Below, one piece after another: positions 23,201 through 31,690 of a stretch of 64,000 nt of DNA. Position 1 is the stretch's first letter. Each line of letters starts with the position of its first letter. Where the stretch lies: positions 7,728,501 to 7,792,500 of the forward strand of contig NC_064225.1 of the NCBI RefSeq assembly GCF_023101765.2, written 5' to 3'. Both the position numbers and the translations under genes were made by a program. This stretch comes from Spodoptera frugiperda (lineage: Eukaryota; Arthropoda; Insecta; Lepidoptera; Noctuidae). The notes beneath the pieces were generated by a model that saw only the letters and a program-made list of their open reading frames with translations, was not told the DNA's origin and did not search any database.

Positions 23201-24756
23201 TGCGTTGGTTGATGAGTTTGAAGTCCCCCAGTGGCCGTTTGGCAAGGTGGGCATTGACCCTTCAGGCTTATAACTTACAGATCCAGTACACCCCCGGTAA
23301 GGTGAAAGTGATTGCAGACGCGCTAAGCCGCCCCGCCTGCTGTGAAAAGGACCCAGGTGGATGCGAGGTATGCTTAGTAACTGTAGATATACCGCACAGG
23401 GCACCTGCCGACGTACGTGATAACCAGCTCAAAGACCCCGAGCTGAAGACGATCGTAGAGGATCTGGAGGACTCCGATCCGTCTAGGGGGAGGGGCTGGT
23501 CAGAACGAGGTTATCTGATGTCTGATGGAGTATTGTATCGGTGTGCACCCGAGGATGACGACGTTGACTCCGCCTGTCTCGTGGTACCGAGTCATGAAAG
23601 GGAGGGCATCCTTGCTGACTTCCATGACGCTCCCACCGCAGGTCATTTCGGTGTTGAGAGAACCCTGCAGCGCATCAGAGCTCGCTACTTTTGGGTAGGT
23701 ATGAGAACCTTCGTTGCTGACTATGTTAGACGTTGTGCTGCTTGTCAGCGTTATAAAGCAGACAACAAGAAGCCTGCAGGACTACTGCAGACGCCTGCTG
23801 CGACTCGCCGGTTCGAGGTCGTGTCAGTAGATTTGTTTGGCCCTTTGCCGAAGACGGCTAAAGGTAACCGTTGGATTCTTATTATAGAGGACGTGTGTAC
23901 TCACTGGGTTGAGTTGTTTGCGTTGGAGACCGCCACCAGCGTAGAGTGCGCTGAGATTTTAATCGGCGAAGTCTTCTTGAGGTTTGGAGTCCCGCGTAGG
24001 ATGGTCAGCGACAACGGAGTTCAGTTCGTAGCTGAGGTGATGCAACAGGCATGTCACGTGATGGGTATCAAACAGTCTTTGACGCCGTTGCACCACCCGG
24101 AAAGCAACCCCGTTGAACGCAAGAACCGGGACCTCAAACCCCAGTTGGCAATTCTGGTGGGGAAGGACCACGCCTCTTGGGATCGCCATCTCGCAGCTAT
24201 AAGGTTTGCGATGAATTCAGCCGTTACAGCGAGTACGGGGTTTTCACCGGCTTTTCTTACCTTCGGAAGGGAGCTGCGCGCACCATCTGACGTCGTGGCT
24301 GATATGAAAGCCATCGTGGATAACGATAATTTCGTACCGAGTATTACGCCTTACCTTCGTAGGTTGTCGACAGCGCTTCTAGATGCCAGGGATGTCCATG
24401 AGCAGGCCCAGTCCATCAGGAAGAAGTATGCTGATGAAGGTAGACGTACGCCTCCGGATTATAAGGTAGGTGACCTTGTCCTCCTAAAGACGCAGAGTAT
24501 GAACGACGCAGGCCGTGGACAAACCGCGAAGTTCATCCCTAGGAGAGACGGCCCGTATCGTATTCGGGAAGTGGTAAGTCCCACCACTTATGTTATCGAG
24601 GGACTTACGCGAGCTGAACACATTGGACGGTACCATGTGTCACACTTAACGCCATTCGTCGGCGACATCGTGTCTCCGGTTCGTGAGAAGCGCAAGCGTG
24701 GTCGACCCCGTAAATTCGATGCTAGTCCGAACGCGAGGGCGCTATGTCCGAACTAG
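20287..24756 (+). CDS. Gag-Pol polyprotein of the Gypsy element (Arc-like capsid)
   Basis: 1489 codons in one frame, no break seen. The N-terminal 85 residues are acidic and Ser/Thr-rich. Capsid about 87-250, with FTRCTARFDG and LPMLLTGDAAVWW, the Arc/dArc-type Gag fold. A low-complexity Asn/Thr/Ser linker (250-310) follows. The first zinc knuckle CX2CX4HX4C is at about 316-329; the second (CYGCGREGVIRSKC) lacks its histidine. Protease DTG about 402-404. Reverse transcriptase has GYLDDLIVL near 751, preceded by a Ser/Gly-rich insertion of about 25 residues (around 725-745). RNase H has LNTDSSGYCLGAVL; integrase has an HHCC finger near 1112 and D at VDLFGPL, VSDNGVQF, and E in NPVERKN. No env follows. 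The stop codon abuts the purine tract. Activity is not known. Confidence 0.95.
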   Translation: MPKTRGQTAIENRSSDSDEEFTDTRVAGTAADDNMAAASPTTTDRRDTNIITMSEDQLSRILASVMRGSTQPPAAEVHAVHTAQSNFTRCTARFDGAACNADVVEAFIESVLVYKECAGVSDDHALRGLPMLLTGDAAVWWRGVRPTVESWDDALRRLRFMYGAARPAHRVLRDIFATEQQSESADVYISRVRANISRLPYPLPEQMQLDIVYGLLHRRIRKRVPRDSVSSVDCLLERARYVEETLGEANQSSTSSNNNTANTNLRNKDNPSTSTGKNINPQTATLKNFNPQTTTSDSSSNIDSSSATSKRVRPRCARCKRFGHTMDECKSKGNELACYGCGREGVIRSKCHTCKGKCKEDAPAAAADGKVSFQSAYTHDSSTSQPTINIEVASLLGVAVLDTGATESLASPGLYAILLKNGTSFTSARRTIGLADGTQHTRDVLLCDTNVVVRGRIVPTTFIVIPGAENRTLLGQDFITKSGILLDLQRGCWYFSDSTKVKVPFVRSYSLMSTSDAELMQVNTTGLALRENEGSKLSPAQRTQLNQLIISKAARFATEGPATSYATHHIRVGERQEPTASPPYRMSAGKKQLLDGELEKLLRADVIEECESPWAANVVLVKKKDGGVRLCVDYRKLNAVTEPDRYPLPRIEDVLHAAKTTAYMSTLDLHSGYFQVSVAEEDRDKTAFVTPSGTYRFKRMPMGLRNSGATFQRLIDRFRSNLVVPARTLETSDGAVTSSDPRGGGRSVSILGYLDDLIVLSPTFEEHLEDLEAVFDRLDKFNLRVNRKKSCFACDSVRFLGHIIVPGGLQVDPEKTSAIADMPAPKNERQLKGFLATSSWFRRFVPNYAAVAKPLTDLLKKNSSWRWHEEQQAAFEHIKRLLVTAPILRQADEGKPFSLNTDSSGYCLGAVLMQGEGPDERPVEYASRLLLPAERNYTTTEREALAVVWAVTKFRGYIEGSEVIVKSDHQPLRWLMSLKSPSGRLARWALTLQAYNLQIQYTPGKVKVIADALSRPACCEKDPGGCEVCLVTVDIPHRAPADVRDNQLKDPELKTIVEDLEDSDPSRGRGWSERGYLMSDGVLYRCAPEDDDVDSACLVVPSHEREGILADFHDAPTAGHFGVERTLQRIRARYFWVGMRTFVADYVRRCAACQRYKADNKKPAGLLQTPAATRRFEVVSVDLFGPLPKTAKGNRWILIIEDVCTHWVELFALETATSVECAEILIGEVFLRFGVPRRMVSDNGVQFVAEVMQQACHVMGIKQSLTPLHHPESNPVERKNRDLKPQLAILVGKDHASWDRHLAAIRFAMNSAVTASTGFSPAFLTFGRELRAPSDVVADMKAIVDNDNFVPSITPYLRRLSTALLDARDVHEQAQSIRKKYADEGRRTPPDYKVGDLVLLKTQSMNDAGRGQTAKFIPRRDGPYRIREVVSPTTYVIEGLTRAEHIGRYHVSHLTPFVGDIVSPVREKRKRGRPRKFDASPNARALCPN

Positions 24757-24765
24757 AGGGGAGTG
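24755..24765 (+). promoter_or_regulatory. Polypurine tract of the Gypsy element
   Basis: AGAGGGGAGTG immediately before the 3' LTR; it overlaps the last two bases of the stop codon. Confidence 0.75.
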
Positions 24766-25065
24766 TGTAGCGAGAATATCATCCGTCGCGTCGTTTACGT
24801 GCTGTGTTATAACGAGAATATCATCCGACGCGTCGGTTACGCGCTTCGCGCGCTAACGCAAGCCGCGGCGTTCCCACCGCTCCTCACGTCGCCAGTCGGC
24901 CCTACACGCCCGTAGTGAAAGCACATGCGCGCGCGACTGCGTCGCGCGGCGCCCTACCTTGTACCTAGATTATTGTTTGAACTATATTACTGCTGTCTGT
25001 GTGTTACCTAATTGTGATTGTCACTGTGTAATTATAATATAATAAACTTTTGTACATCCATTATA
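24766..25065 (+). repeat. 3' LTR of the Gypsy element
   Basis: 300 bp, direct repeat of 19863-20162 with one visible difference. Confidence 0.92.
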
Positions 25066-25309
25066 TAAATGATTTTTAAGAAGTGATGTGGATTATGGCT
25101 TCCTTTTACTATTCTGAAATCTTCGTGAGCAGGTGTGCTAGAATAAATCTTTGCAAAATTACCCAGGCTGGAGGCTGCTGGCATCATGGACTACAACTAT
25201 ACAATACAGGTAATTTGGCAATATTATGTTTTATTACACTAATTAACAAGCATAATATTTAAATGAAATATCGACGCGACAACATCTTCACCAAGGCGAC
25301 ATTGTTCAA

Positions 25310-25600
25310 ACCGCGTGGCGAGATTTCATTGACTATTAAATATGGGCGTGTTTCAGACTAGATGGTGTAAAATACTAATTGTAGTATCAAAATATTCATG
25401 AATTGGATAGTATCGATAGTATTTTTCGTTGTTATTAATGACCTCGTGTGTAGTATGTATTGAGTAAAACTACAATTGAACCCACGTAGCGTGATTTCAT
25501 TGAAGATTAAACGCGGGCGTTTAACTAGATGAGTTAAAATTATATTAAAATTAGTTAATATCCATGCATAGGATAGCATCCATAGTATTTTTATGCCAAA
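25310..25600 (+). repeat. Diverged tandem repeat, about 170-bp unit
   Basis: GTGGCGAGATTTCATTGA and GTAGCGTGATTTCATTGA, each followed by an ATTAAA..GGGCGT block and then ATAGCATC/ATAGTATC..ATAGTATTTTT, repeat in the same order about 175 bp apart. It looks like two units of a satellite-like sequence. Confidence 0.45.
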
Positions 25601-27544
25601 CTTTTTTACTTTTTACTAGGATATCTTTGCTTCAATGTAGATATTAACCGATGTTGCCGTATATATTAACTACTTATTATCAAAATCGGCAAATAATGAA
25701 TTGTTTATTTAAAGATTTTATCCGTAAACTTATATTCACAGGAGTGCCACGTGTTAGGCTTGTACCTATATAGGTATAGGTTGAGGTTCAATTGTCTTTG
25801 TTACTTAAGACTAATATTATGAAGTGCGCTATTTCTACAGATCTACTCCTATTCTTATTTAACGTTATTCTTATCTGACAAAACTTTGAAATTGTAACCA
25901 CGTTGCTTAATACTTTGATACTGTAAGCTGAAAGAATATTCGTACCATCGCGATATTGCTGTTGCCGTAAGGTTGTAGGCAGTCGTAGACAGTAGCATTT
26001 CATTGTTTACATTATTTTACTTTAAATTGTTTTTTTAGTATTGCAAGTCCCGAGTGAATAGGTTGCTTGTAGAATGTAGACAGGCATTTGCTACAAAACC
26101 ACTCACCGGCAGGCGAGTTAGTGGTCAAAGGTTACAACGTGACCACTAACTCGCCACATGCATGTCTTATGTTCGTCAGTATAAAGAATTGTTCCGTGCA
26201 GGATTCAAACCCTTAAATTCCTAACCCCCAAAAGGTTGGCAACGCACTTGTAACGCCTCCGGTGTTTCAAGTGTCCATGGGCGGCGTCGATTGCTTACCA
26301 TCAGGTAATACGTCTGCACGTTTACTGGCGTGTTCTATAAAAAAAACCGCAATAGGTACCTATTACGGTTATCCATGAATAACATTTTGGAATATAAGGA
26401 TTAATGTTATTTCCTTATTAGATTTCTGTGGATTCATAATATGCCTGTGTAATTATAATAATAAAGTAAAATTGCATTTTCGGCTACGAAAAATATGAAA
26501 GAAAGAAAAAACATTTATTTAGCACCAGCGACGATGTAGCATAACATATAATTATGTACTTTAGTAATTACGAATCAAAGACATAAGGACTACAGATGGA
26601 GTTAAAACTAAGCTCACTAAAATTCTTACAACATTCGAAATCAGCATCTTTACTAGTTATCCGGGCGACTTCGTCTACTAGTTCGTAAGTGAAAAGTGTT
26701 GTGTGTAAAAGTGTGTCACAGTTATACTTAATAGTAATAACTTTTCACTATTTAAATTGCAAAACGCTTATGAAAATATGAAATTTAAATTTTGCGGGCT
26801 ACACAGGATAGTTCATCTTATTCAACATGAATATTTAAATTTACTCAATCTAAAATTATTGAAACTTTGCAGTGCTCAAAATGTACTAAAAACAATCACA
26901 CTTTTATGAATCGTTTGTAAGATAACTTAATTTTCATATTTTTTATGAAATAAGTACTTACGCAATAAAAATGTCTATTCTATGTATTGTGAAACTAGTT
27001 GTTAAAAATACCGTACCGAGCTTGAGAGAAAGAAAAAGAAACAAGATTCGTTTCGGAATATTCAAACATTTTATTGAATAATTATTAAGGAAATTATCGA
27101 ATATTAAACTTCCAGTCTCTTGCAATCAAAGACTAAAGATGCAAGGTAGTGTCGTGTGCACATTTCCGGTTTTGACAATGCTAAGCTATTTGGTTTCCAC
27201 CCACCGTATCCGGTTCCGGTCGTTACTGATTTAATTGCAGGAAGAAAACTAAACTTTAGAAAATTGAAAAAAAGTTTCTATTTTAAATCAACGATAATAA
27301 TAGCATATTTATGAGGTTGGGTAGATATCTAATCATAAAGTGAGTATTCATTTAAGTATAATAGTATAATACTTTAATGTACCTAGTGTTAAAATTATAC
27401 TTAGTGAAAATAAATTCATCAGTTTTAAATTGAAACAGCATTACAGTAGGTACTGTGCATCTGAAATAATTATTTAACCCATAATCAGTGGATCGTTTTA
27501 GGGGCGGATTTAACCTTATAATGCGACATTTCAATTTCTAATTA
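25601..27544. other. AT-rich intergenic stretch
   Basis: No gene recognised. Contents I can name: a short hairpin around GCGAGTTAGTGGTC near 26115-26155, repeat R-B at 26204-26345, and a GAAA-type simple repeat near 26490. Confidence 0.4.
26204..26345 (+). repeat. Dispersed repeat R-B
   Basis: CCTAACCCCCAAAAGGTTGG, GCAACGCACTTGTAACGCC and GATTGCTTACCATCAGGT match the R-B family. Confidence 0.6.
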
Positions 27545-27702
27545 GGCAGTAGTAAGAAAAGCGTTTCCCTAACCTTTAGGTGGACGACGATAAATACCTG
27601 TGTAACATCTTGTGACCACTCCTAGCAATGGGAGCGAATAAAGTATCTATGTATCTAATTTATATTTATGTTTTGTCGTCTGAACCTGTATAAATGTTAC
27701 AG

Positions 27703-27806
27703 CTGCTGCTGTTGCTGCCATATCCTATGGCGCTCAAGACCTGAGACGTCTGAACTTCGAGGCAGCGCGGCGCCGGCTGAAAATGGCTACTGCAAGCTAC
27801 TATTGA
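27703..27806 (+). pseudogene. Terminal-exon-like sequence, copy 1
   Basis: A T-rich tract and TGTTACAG acceptor precede an open stretch that enters in phase 1 and reads ISYGAQDLRRLNFEAA...LKMATASYY before TGA. No upstream exon in frame could be found between 25070 and 27700. I do not recognise the peptide. It may be the last exon of a gene whose other exons were lost, or a captured gene fragment. Confidence 0.3.
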
Positions 27807-28490
27807 GCGAGTGCTGCGTGGCGGCGACACACTGGCGCGTCGACCGAGTCATCAGTGCGACTTTGAATAGTTCCAGAAGTCCAAAAAGGTTCGTAATTTG
27901 TTCTAAACAATCGTACTTCATCATTACCAACCCTTAAGAATCCACTGTCACTAAGAATCCACTGTACCAGTGCAGTACAAAGCTGGACTAGAGACTGGGT
28001 CCAGCTCTGAGTAGAGTAGAGTAGAACCAACACAACTGGCTTCTGTTTCTAAATAAATAGACTAAGTTCTGACCACACTCACACTTTTATCTCTATTTAT
28101 AAATTAAGTCAATGTGTTTTGTGATATGATCATAGAATCTAAATGTGTTATTGTTATATCATTATGAAACTTAAATGTGGGAGACCCATGCTTTGGCACA
28201 AATGTACTGGCTCGACCGCAGTGATACCCCGGCCTTGCAGGAAACTGATGTTAAACTATGCTTACATTGTGTTTCGTTGTGTGAGTGAGGTTACCGGACG
28301 CCCAGTGACCACCTTCCCAATCCCCAATTCTCCAAGGGATTATTTTCTTAATTTCCTAATTAAGGGTTTAATTTCCTAATCCCTAAGGGGCGGGCAACAC
28401 ACTTGTAACACCTCTGTACGAGAAAAGTGTTTCAGAATAAGTATCTATTTTATATTTGTTTTATTGTATGAACCTGTGTGGATGTTACAG

Positions 28491-28585
28491 CTGCTGCCGT
28501 ATCCTATGGCGCTCAAGACCTGAGACGTCTGAACTTCGAGGCAGCGCTGCGCCGGCTGAAAATGGCTACTGCAAGCTACTATTGA
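28491..28585 (+). pseudogene. Terminal-exon-like sequence, copy 2
   Basis: Same acceptor, phase and reading as copy 1, ending LKMATASYY and TGA, but three codons shorter near its start and with Leu for one Arg. The length difference is a multiple of three, so the reading frame is kept. Confidence 0.3.
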
Positions 28586-29060
28586 GCGAGTGCTGGGCGC
28601 GTCGACCGAGTCATCACTTCATCAGTGCGACTTTGAATAGTTCCTGAAGTCCAAAAAGGTTTGTCATTTCTTCTAAATAATTATCATACTTCATCATCAA
28701 CAGTCCTTGAGAATCCACCGTCACTAAGAATCTACTGTATAGGTGCAGTCCACTGCTGGACTACAGACTGGTTCCAGATCTGAGTAGAGTAGAGTAGAAC
28801 CATCACGTCAAACTTAAGTGTGGGAGAGCCATGCTTCCGCACGAATTGGTCGGTTTAACCGGAGTAATACCCCGGCCTCACAGAAAACTGATGACTTACT
28901 TTATGTTTCGTTGTGTGAGTGAGGTTACCGGAGGCTCAATTATCCCCTTCCCAATCTTCCCAATGCCCGATTCCCCAACAACCCTTAAATTCCTAATTCC
29001 CAAAAAGATTTGGCAACACACTTGTAACACGTCTGGTGTTTCAGGTGTCTACTGGCTTAT

Positions 29061-29617
29061 TGCAGAAAAAAATACTTTGCAATTATATATGGGTAAGATG
29101 TCCCTATTATGATAGGTTGCTGGTATATCCTTAAATTCCCTACTAGTGAACTAGTTAGGATTCATTAGATAAGTCTGTTTCTTCTGAGAAAATAATAATA
29201 TGAGTAAAACTGTAGTTTTTTTTATGTATTTGTTATTGCTTCTTTGGTTATATTGTATCTCACATGTTATGTCATTGAGTCCCACATGTTTAGGTTGAAC
29301 TAAGTTGTTAATGTACATTGGTATAACTTTCAGCTGTCGGTGATCACATTGTGAGCAGTGTGTGGAACTGTCTGCAGACACGGTGCACGGTATACATGGG
29401 GAGCAGACACGGTGCAGTGAGGCATGATGAAACTGGTAAGATTTTCAATATTTTGTGCTGATTGATAAAATAGAGGAAAAAGTAACTACTCAACGATGTG
29501 TGAACTGATTTCAATTATAAATTGACCTTCCAAACGAAATTGGTTCTCAATCCGTCCGGTATGTTATGTTTTGGAGTTATGGATTTTCAAATTTTAGAAT
29601 GCACTATAGCAAAATTA
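29061..29617. other. AT-rich spacer, nothing recognised
   Basis: No ORF or repeat that I can name. Confidence 0.4.
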
Positions 29618-31370
29618 TCTGGGGGCACGGTAGTGCCCCGCCAAGACGAGCCAAGCGAAGCGCAAGCGCAAGGGCACTACCTACCTTTTCTCGAAGCGCT
29701 TCGTCGTATTTTTGAACCTTCATAACTTGAGTTTGGGTTATACCAGATAAACAAAATTTTCAGGATATAATGTCAGTGGTAGACTTAATAAACCTCTAAA
29801 GTTTCAATTGCATAGCTCTTATACTTTAGATTTTATTGATATCTAAAATACCCCGATTTCGTCACTCACTCACTCACTCACTCACTCACTCACTGATGAT
29901 CAACAAAATTCTTAAGGTACTTCCTGAAGTCCTAGAAAACTGAAATTTGGTATGTAAGCTAGTATTAGTACCCAAACAACAAAAAAATCCTAAAACTTGG
30001 AACTTTTACCCCCCAACCCCTTAAACTAGGGGTGAAAGTTTGTTCGAGACTTCCGCAACTTTTGACGCTAGAGGTCTGAATGCGGCCGCGGAGGGGTAAA
30101 AATCTGAAATAGGGAAACTTAATTCCCTATTTCCTGCTTGAGATCTGAAAATTATACACAAGTACATAGAACACAAACTTTTCATAAAATCAAAACATTA
30201 TCCTACCCATAAGTACTTAGATATGAATAATATTACTACACTTCACTTCGGTAAGTGTTTATTAATCAACCTATACTTTTGAACATAAGCATCGTAAGTA
30301 TAGTATGCGCCAACGCCCGCCGCCTGCCCCCTCGTCCCCGCGCAGTAGCTAAAAATAATCGGCCCGTCAGCGAGCGCGGCACCCGAACGCGGGCAGACGC
30401 GCGAGGGCAGACGTCGTTGACGGTTGTCTCGTTGAATGAAAAATTTTCGGAATATTTCGGTGATTTAAAAGTTTGCTATCGCGGAGAAAAAAACCATTTG
30501 CCTAATAGTCATTGTTTAATTTTCATTGTTAATAGGTTTAACTTAAGTAGTTTAGGATTACGTACGGTTTGAATATTGTATAGTAGGTAGAAAATTACGA
30601 TATTGATAGTTGTTAATCTAGTGTTAAAAATAATTTTGTGTAGGTATTTTAGAACTAGGTTTAATAGGCTTATCTACAGGTACCTATACCGCTCATTTCA
30701 TTGACACTTGTCCAGACTTGTATTTGTCGCTCATTTTATCTTTCTATCATAAGCAACCTACAAAAAGAAATGAAATCCCACAAAAACATTTCATGTTAAA
30801 TGTTGCCAAGACGAGACCATATAGCTCGCACTGTCAAAAAGTAATCAGATCCCGTGTAGAGCCAAGTTTCTAACCCTACATGCCCAGACCTAAATCGATA
30901 AGCCCTAATTTCACACTCAAGTTACGGGGAAATTCTACAGCCATAGCTCGTACTGCGTAGTTCGTAGCGCGTAGCAGAGTTTTTACGCTATAATCTCGTA
31001 GGCGTGCAAACCTTGGATGTAACTGGCGAGTCGGCCGCACGGACTTTTTGCTATTCGTCATATGGGCTTGAGCTTAAAAATCTATTCAATCTTCTAAACT
31101 CTTTCCGTGCGGCCAACTCGCCAGTTACGTCCAAGGTTTGCACGCCTACGAGATTATAGCGTAAAAACTCTGCTACGCGCTACGAACTACGCAGTACGAG
31201 CTATGGCTGTAGAATTTCCCCGTAACTTGAGTGTGAAATTAGGGCTTATCGATTTAGGTCTGGGCATGTAGGGTTAGAAACTTGGCTCTACACGGGATCT
31301 GATTACTTTTTGACAGTGCGAGCTATACGGTCTCGTCTTGGCAACATTTAACATGAAATGTTTTTGTGGG
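29618..31370 (+). mobile_element. Palindrome-tailed element, family C, copy 1 (complete)
   Basis: It starts A|TCTGGGGGCACGGTAGTGCCCC (a hairpin). It has a run of CACT/CACTCACT at about 29863-29893, a GC-rich segment near 30300-30425, and ends in a long inverted repeat: arms about 30777-31042 and 31105-31370, outer ends CCCACAAAAACATTTC and GAAATGTTTTTGTGGG. No long ORF. It shares its plan with families A and B. A second copy, cut in the palindrome, is at 60058-61734. Confidence 0.65.
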
Positions 31371-31387
31371 TAAAACTGTTTAAAAAT

Positions 31388-31690
31388 ACCGGCCAAGTGC
31401 TAGTCGGACTCGCCCATGAAGGGTTCTGTAGCAGCAAGTAGATGCCAATATAAAAGTTATCAATTTTTGTTTAAAATTTTCTATTGAAATCGACAGCATA
31501 TATTTTTTTTTATAATTTTCTCACTTTCTATTTTAAAAGTTAGATGGGGGGATAAAAATTGTTTTAGAAACCTTAATGTCTTTAGATTCTAGATAGATCT
31601 ATAGACACCCATCACAGATAGGTTAGATGAAAAAATAAAATCTTTTTTAGTCAGTTCCTTGTGTTGTGCCCTCATTAATTTTTAAATTTA
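31388..31690 (+). repeat. CCGGCCAAGTGC dispersed element, partial
   Basis: It starts CCGGCCAAGTGCTAGTCGG and follows the copy at 33687-34316 for about 300 bp before stopping where family A copy 1 begins. Confidence 0.55.

Larger units (their letters stand above)
19863..25065 (+). mobile_element. Full-length Gypsy LTR retrotransposon
   Basis: Two 300-bp LTRs (one visible difference, T at 20156 versus C at 25059) flank a single Gag-Pol ORF. A perfect 4-bp target duplication TAAA occurs at 19859-19862 and 25066-25069. The body is more GC-rich than its surroundings. The purine tract AGAGGGGAGTG directly follows the stop codon. Near-identical LTRs plus an open ORF indicate recent insertion. Confidence 0.95.
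27640..29060 (+). repeat. Tandem segmental duplication, about 788-bp offset
   Basis: Unit 1 (about 27640-28430) and unit 2 (about 28435-29060) share, in order: a T-rich tract, TGTTACAGCTGCTGC, a near-identical 95-100 bp block ending CAAGCTACTATTGA, a GTCCAAAAAGGTT block, GAGTAGAGTAGAGTAGAAC, and an R-B-type tail (GTGTTTCGTTGTGTGAGTGA). Divergence between units is moderate, higher in the tail than in the exon-like block. Confidence 0.7.

Noticed and set aside
25186..25209. Possible first coding exon (MDYNYTIQ followed by gtaatt)
   Set aside because: Only eight codons, no downstream exon in phase, and no other support.
29863..29893. CACT run as a stand-alone microsatellite
   Set aside because: A run at the same relative position occurs in all three palindrome-tailed families, so it is part of the elements.
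30255..30572. 105-codon + strand frame, with an 85-codon counterpart at 60676-60933
   Set aside because: It lies inside family C, the shared part is basic low-complexity sequence, and the two copies end differently; no family motif.
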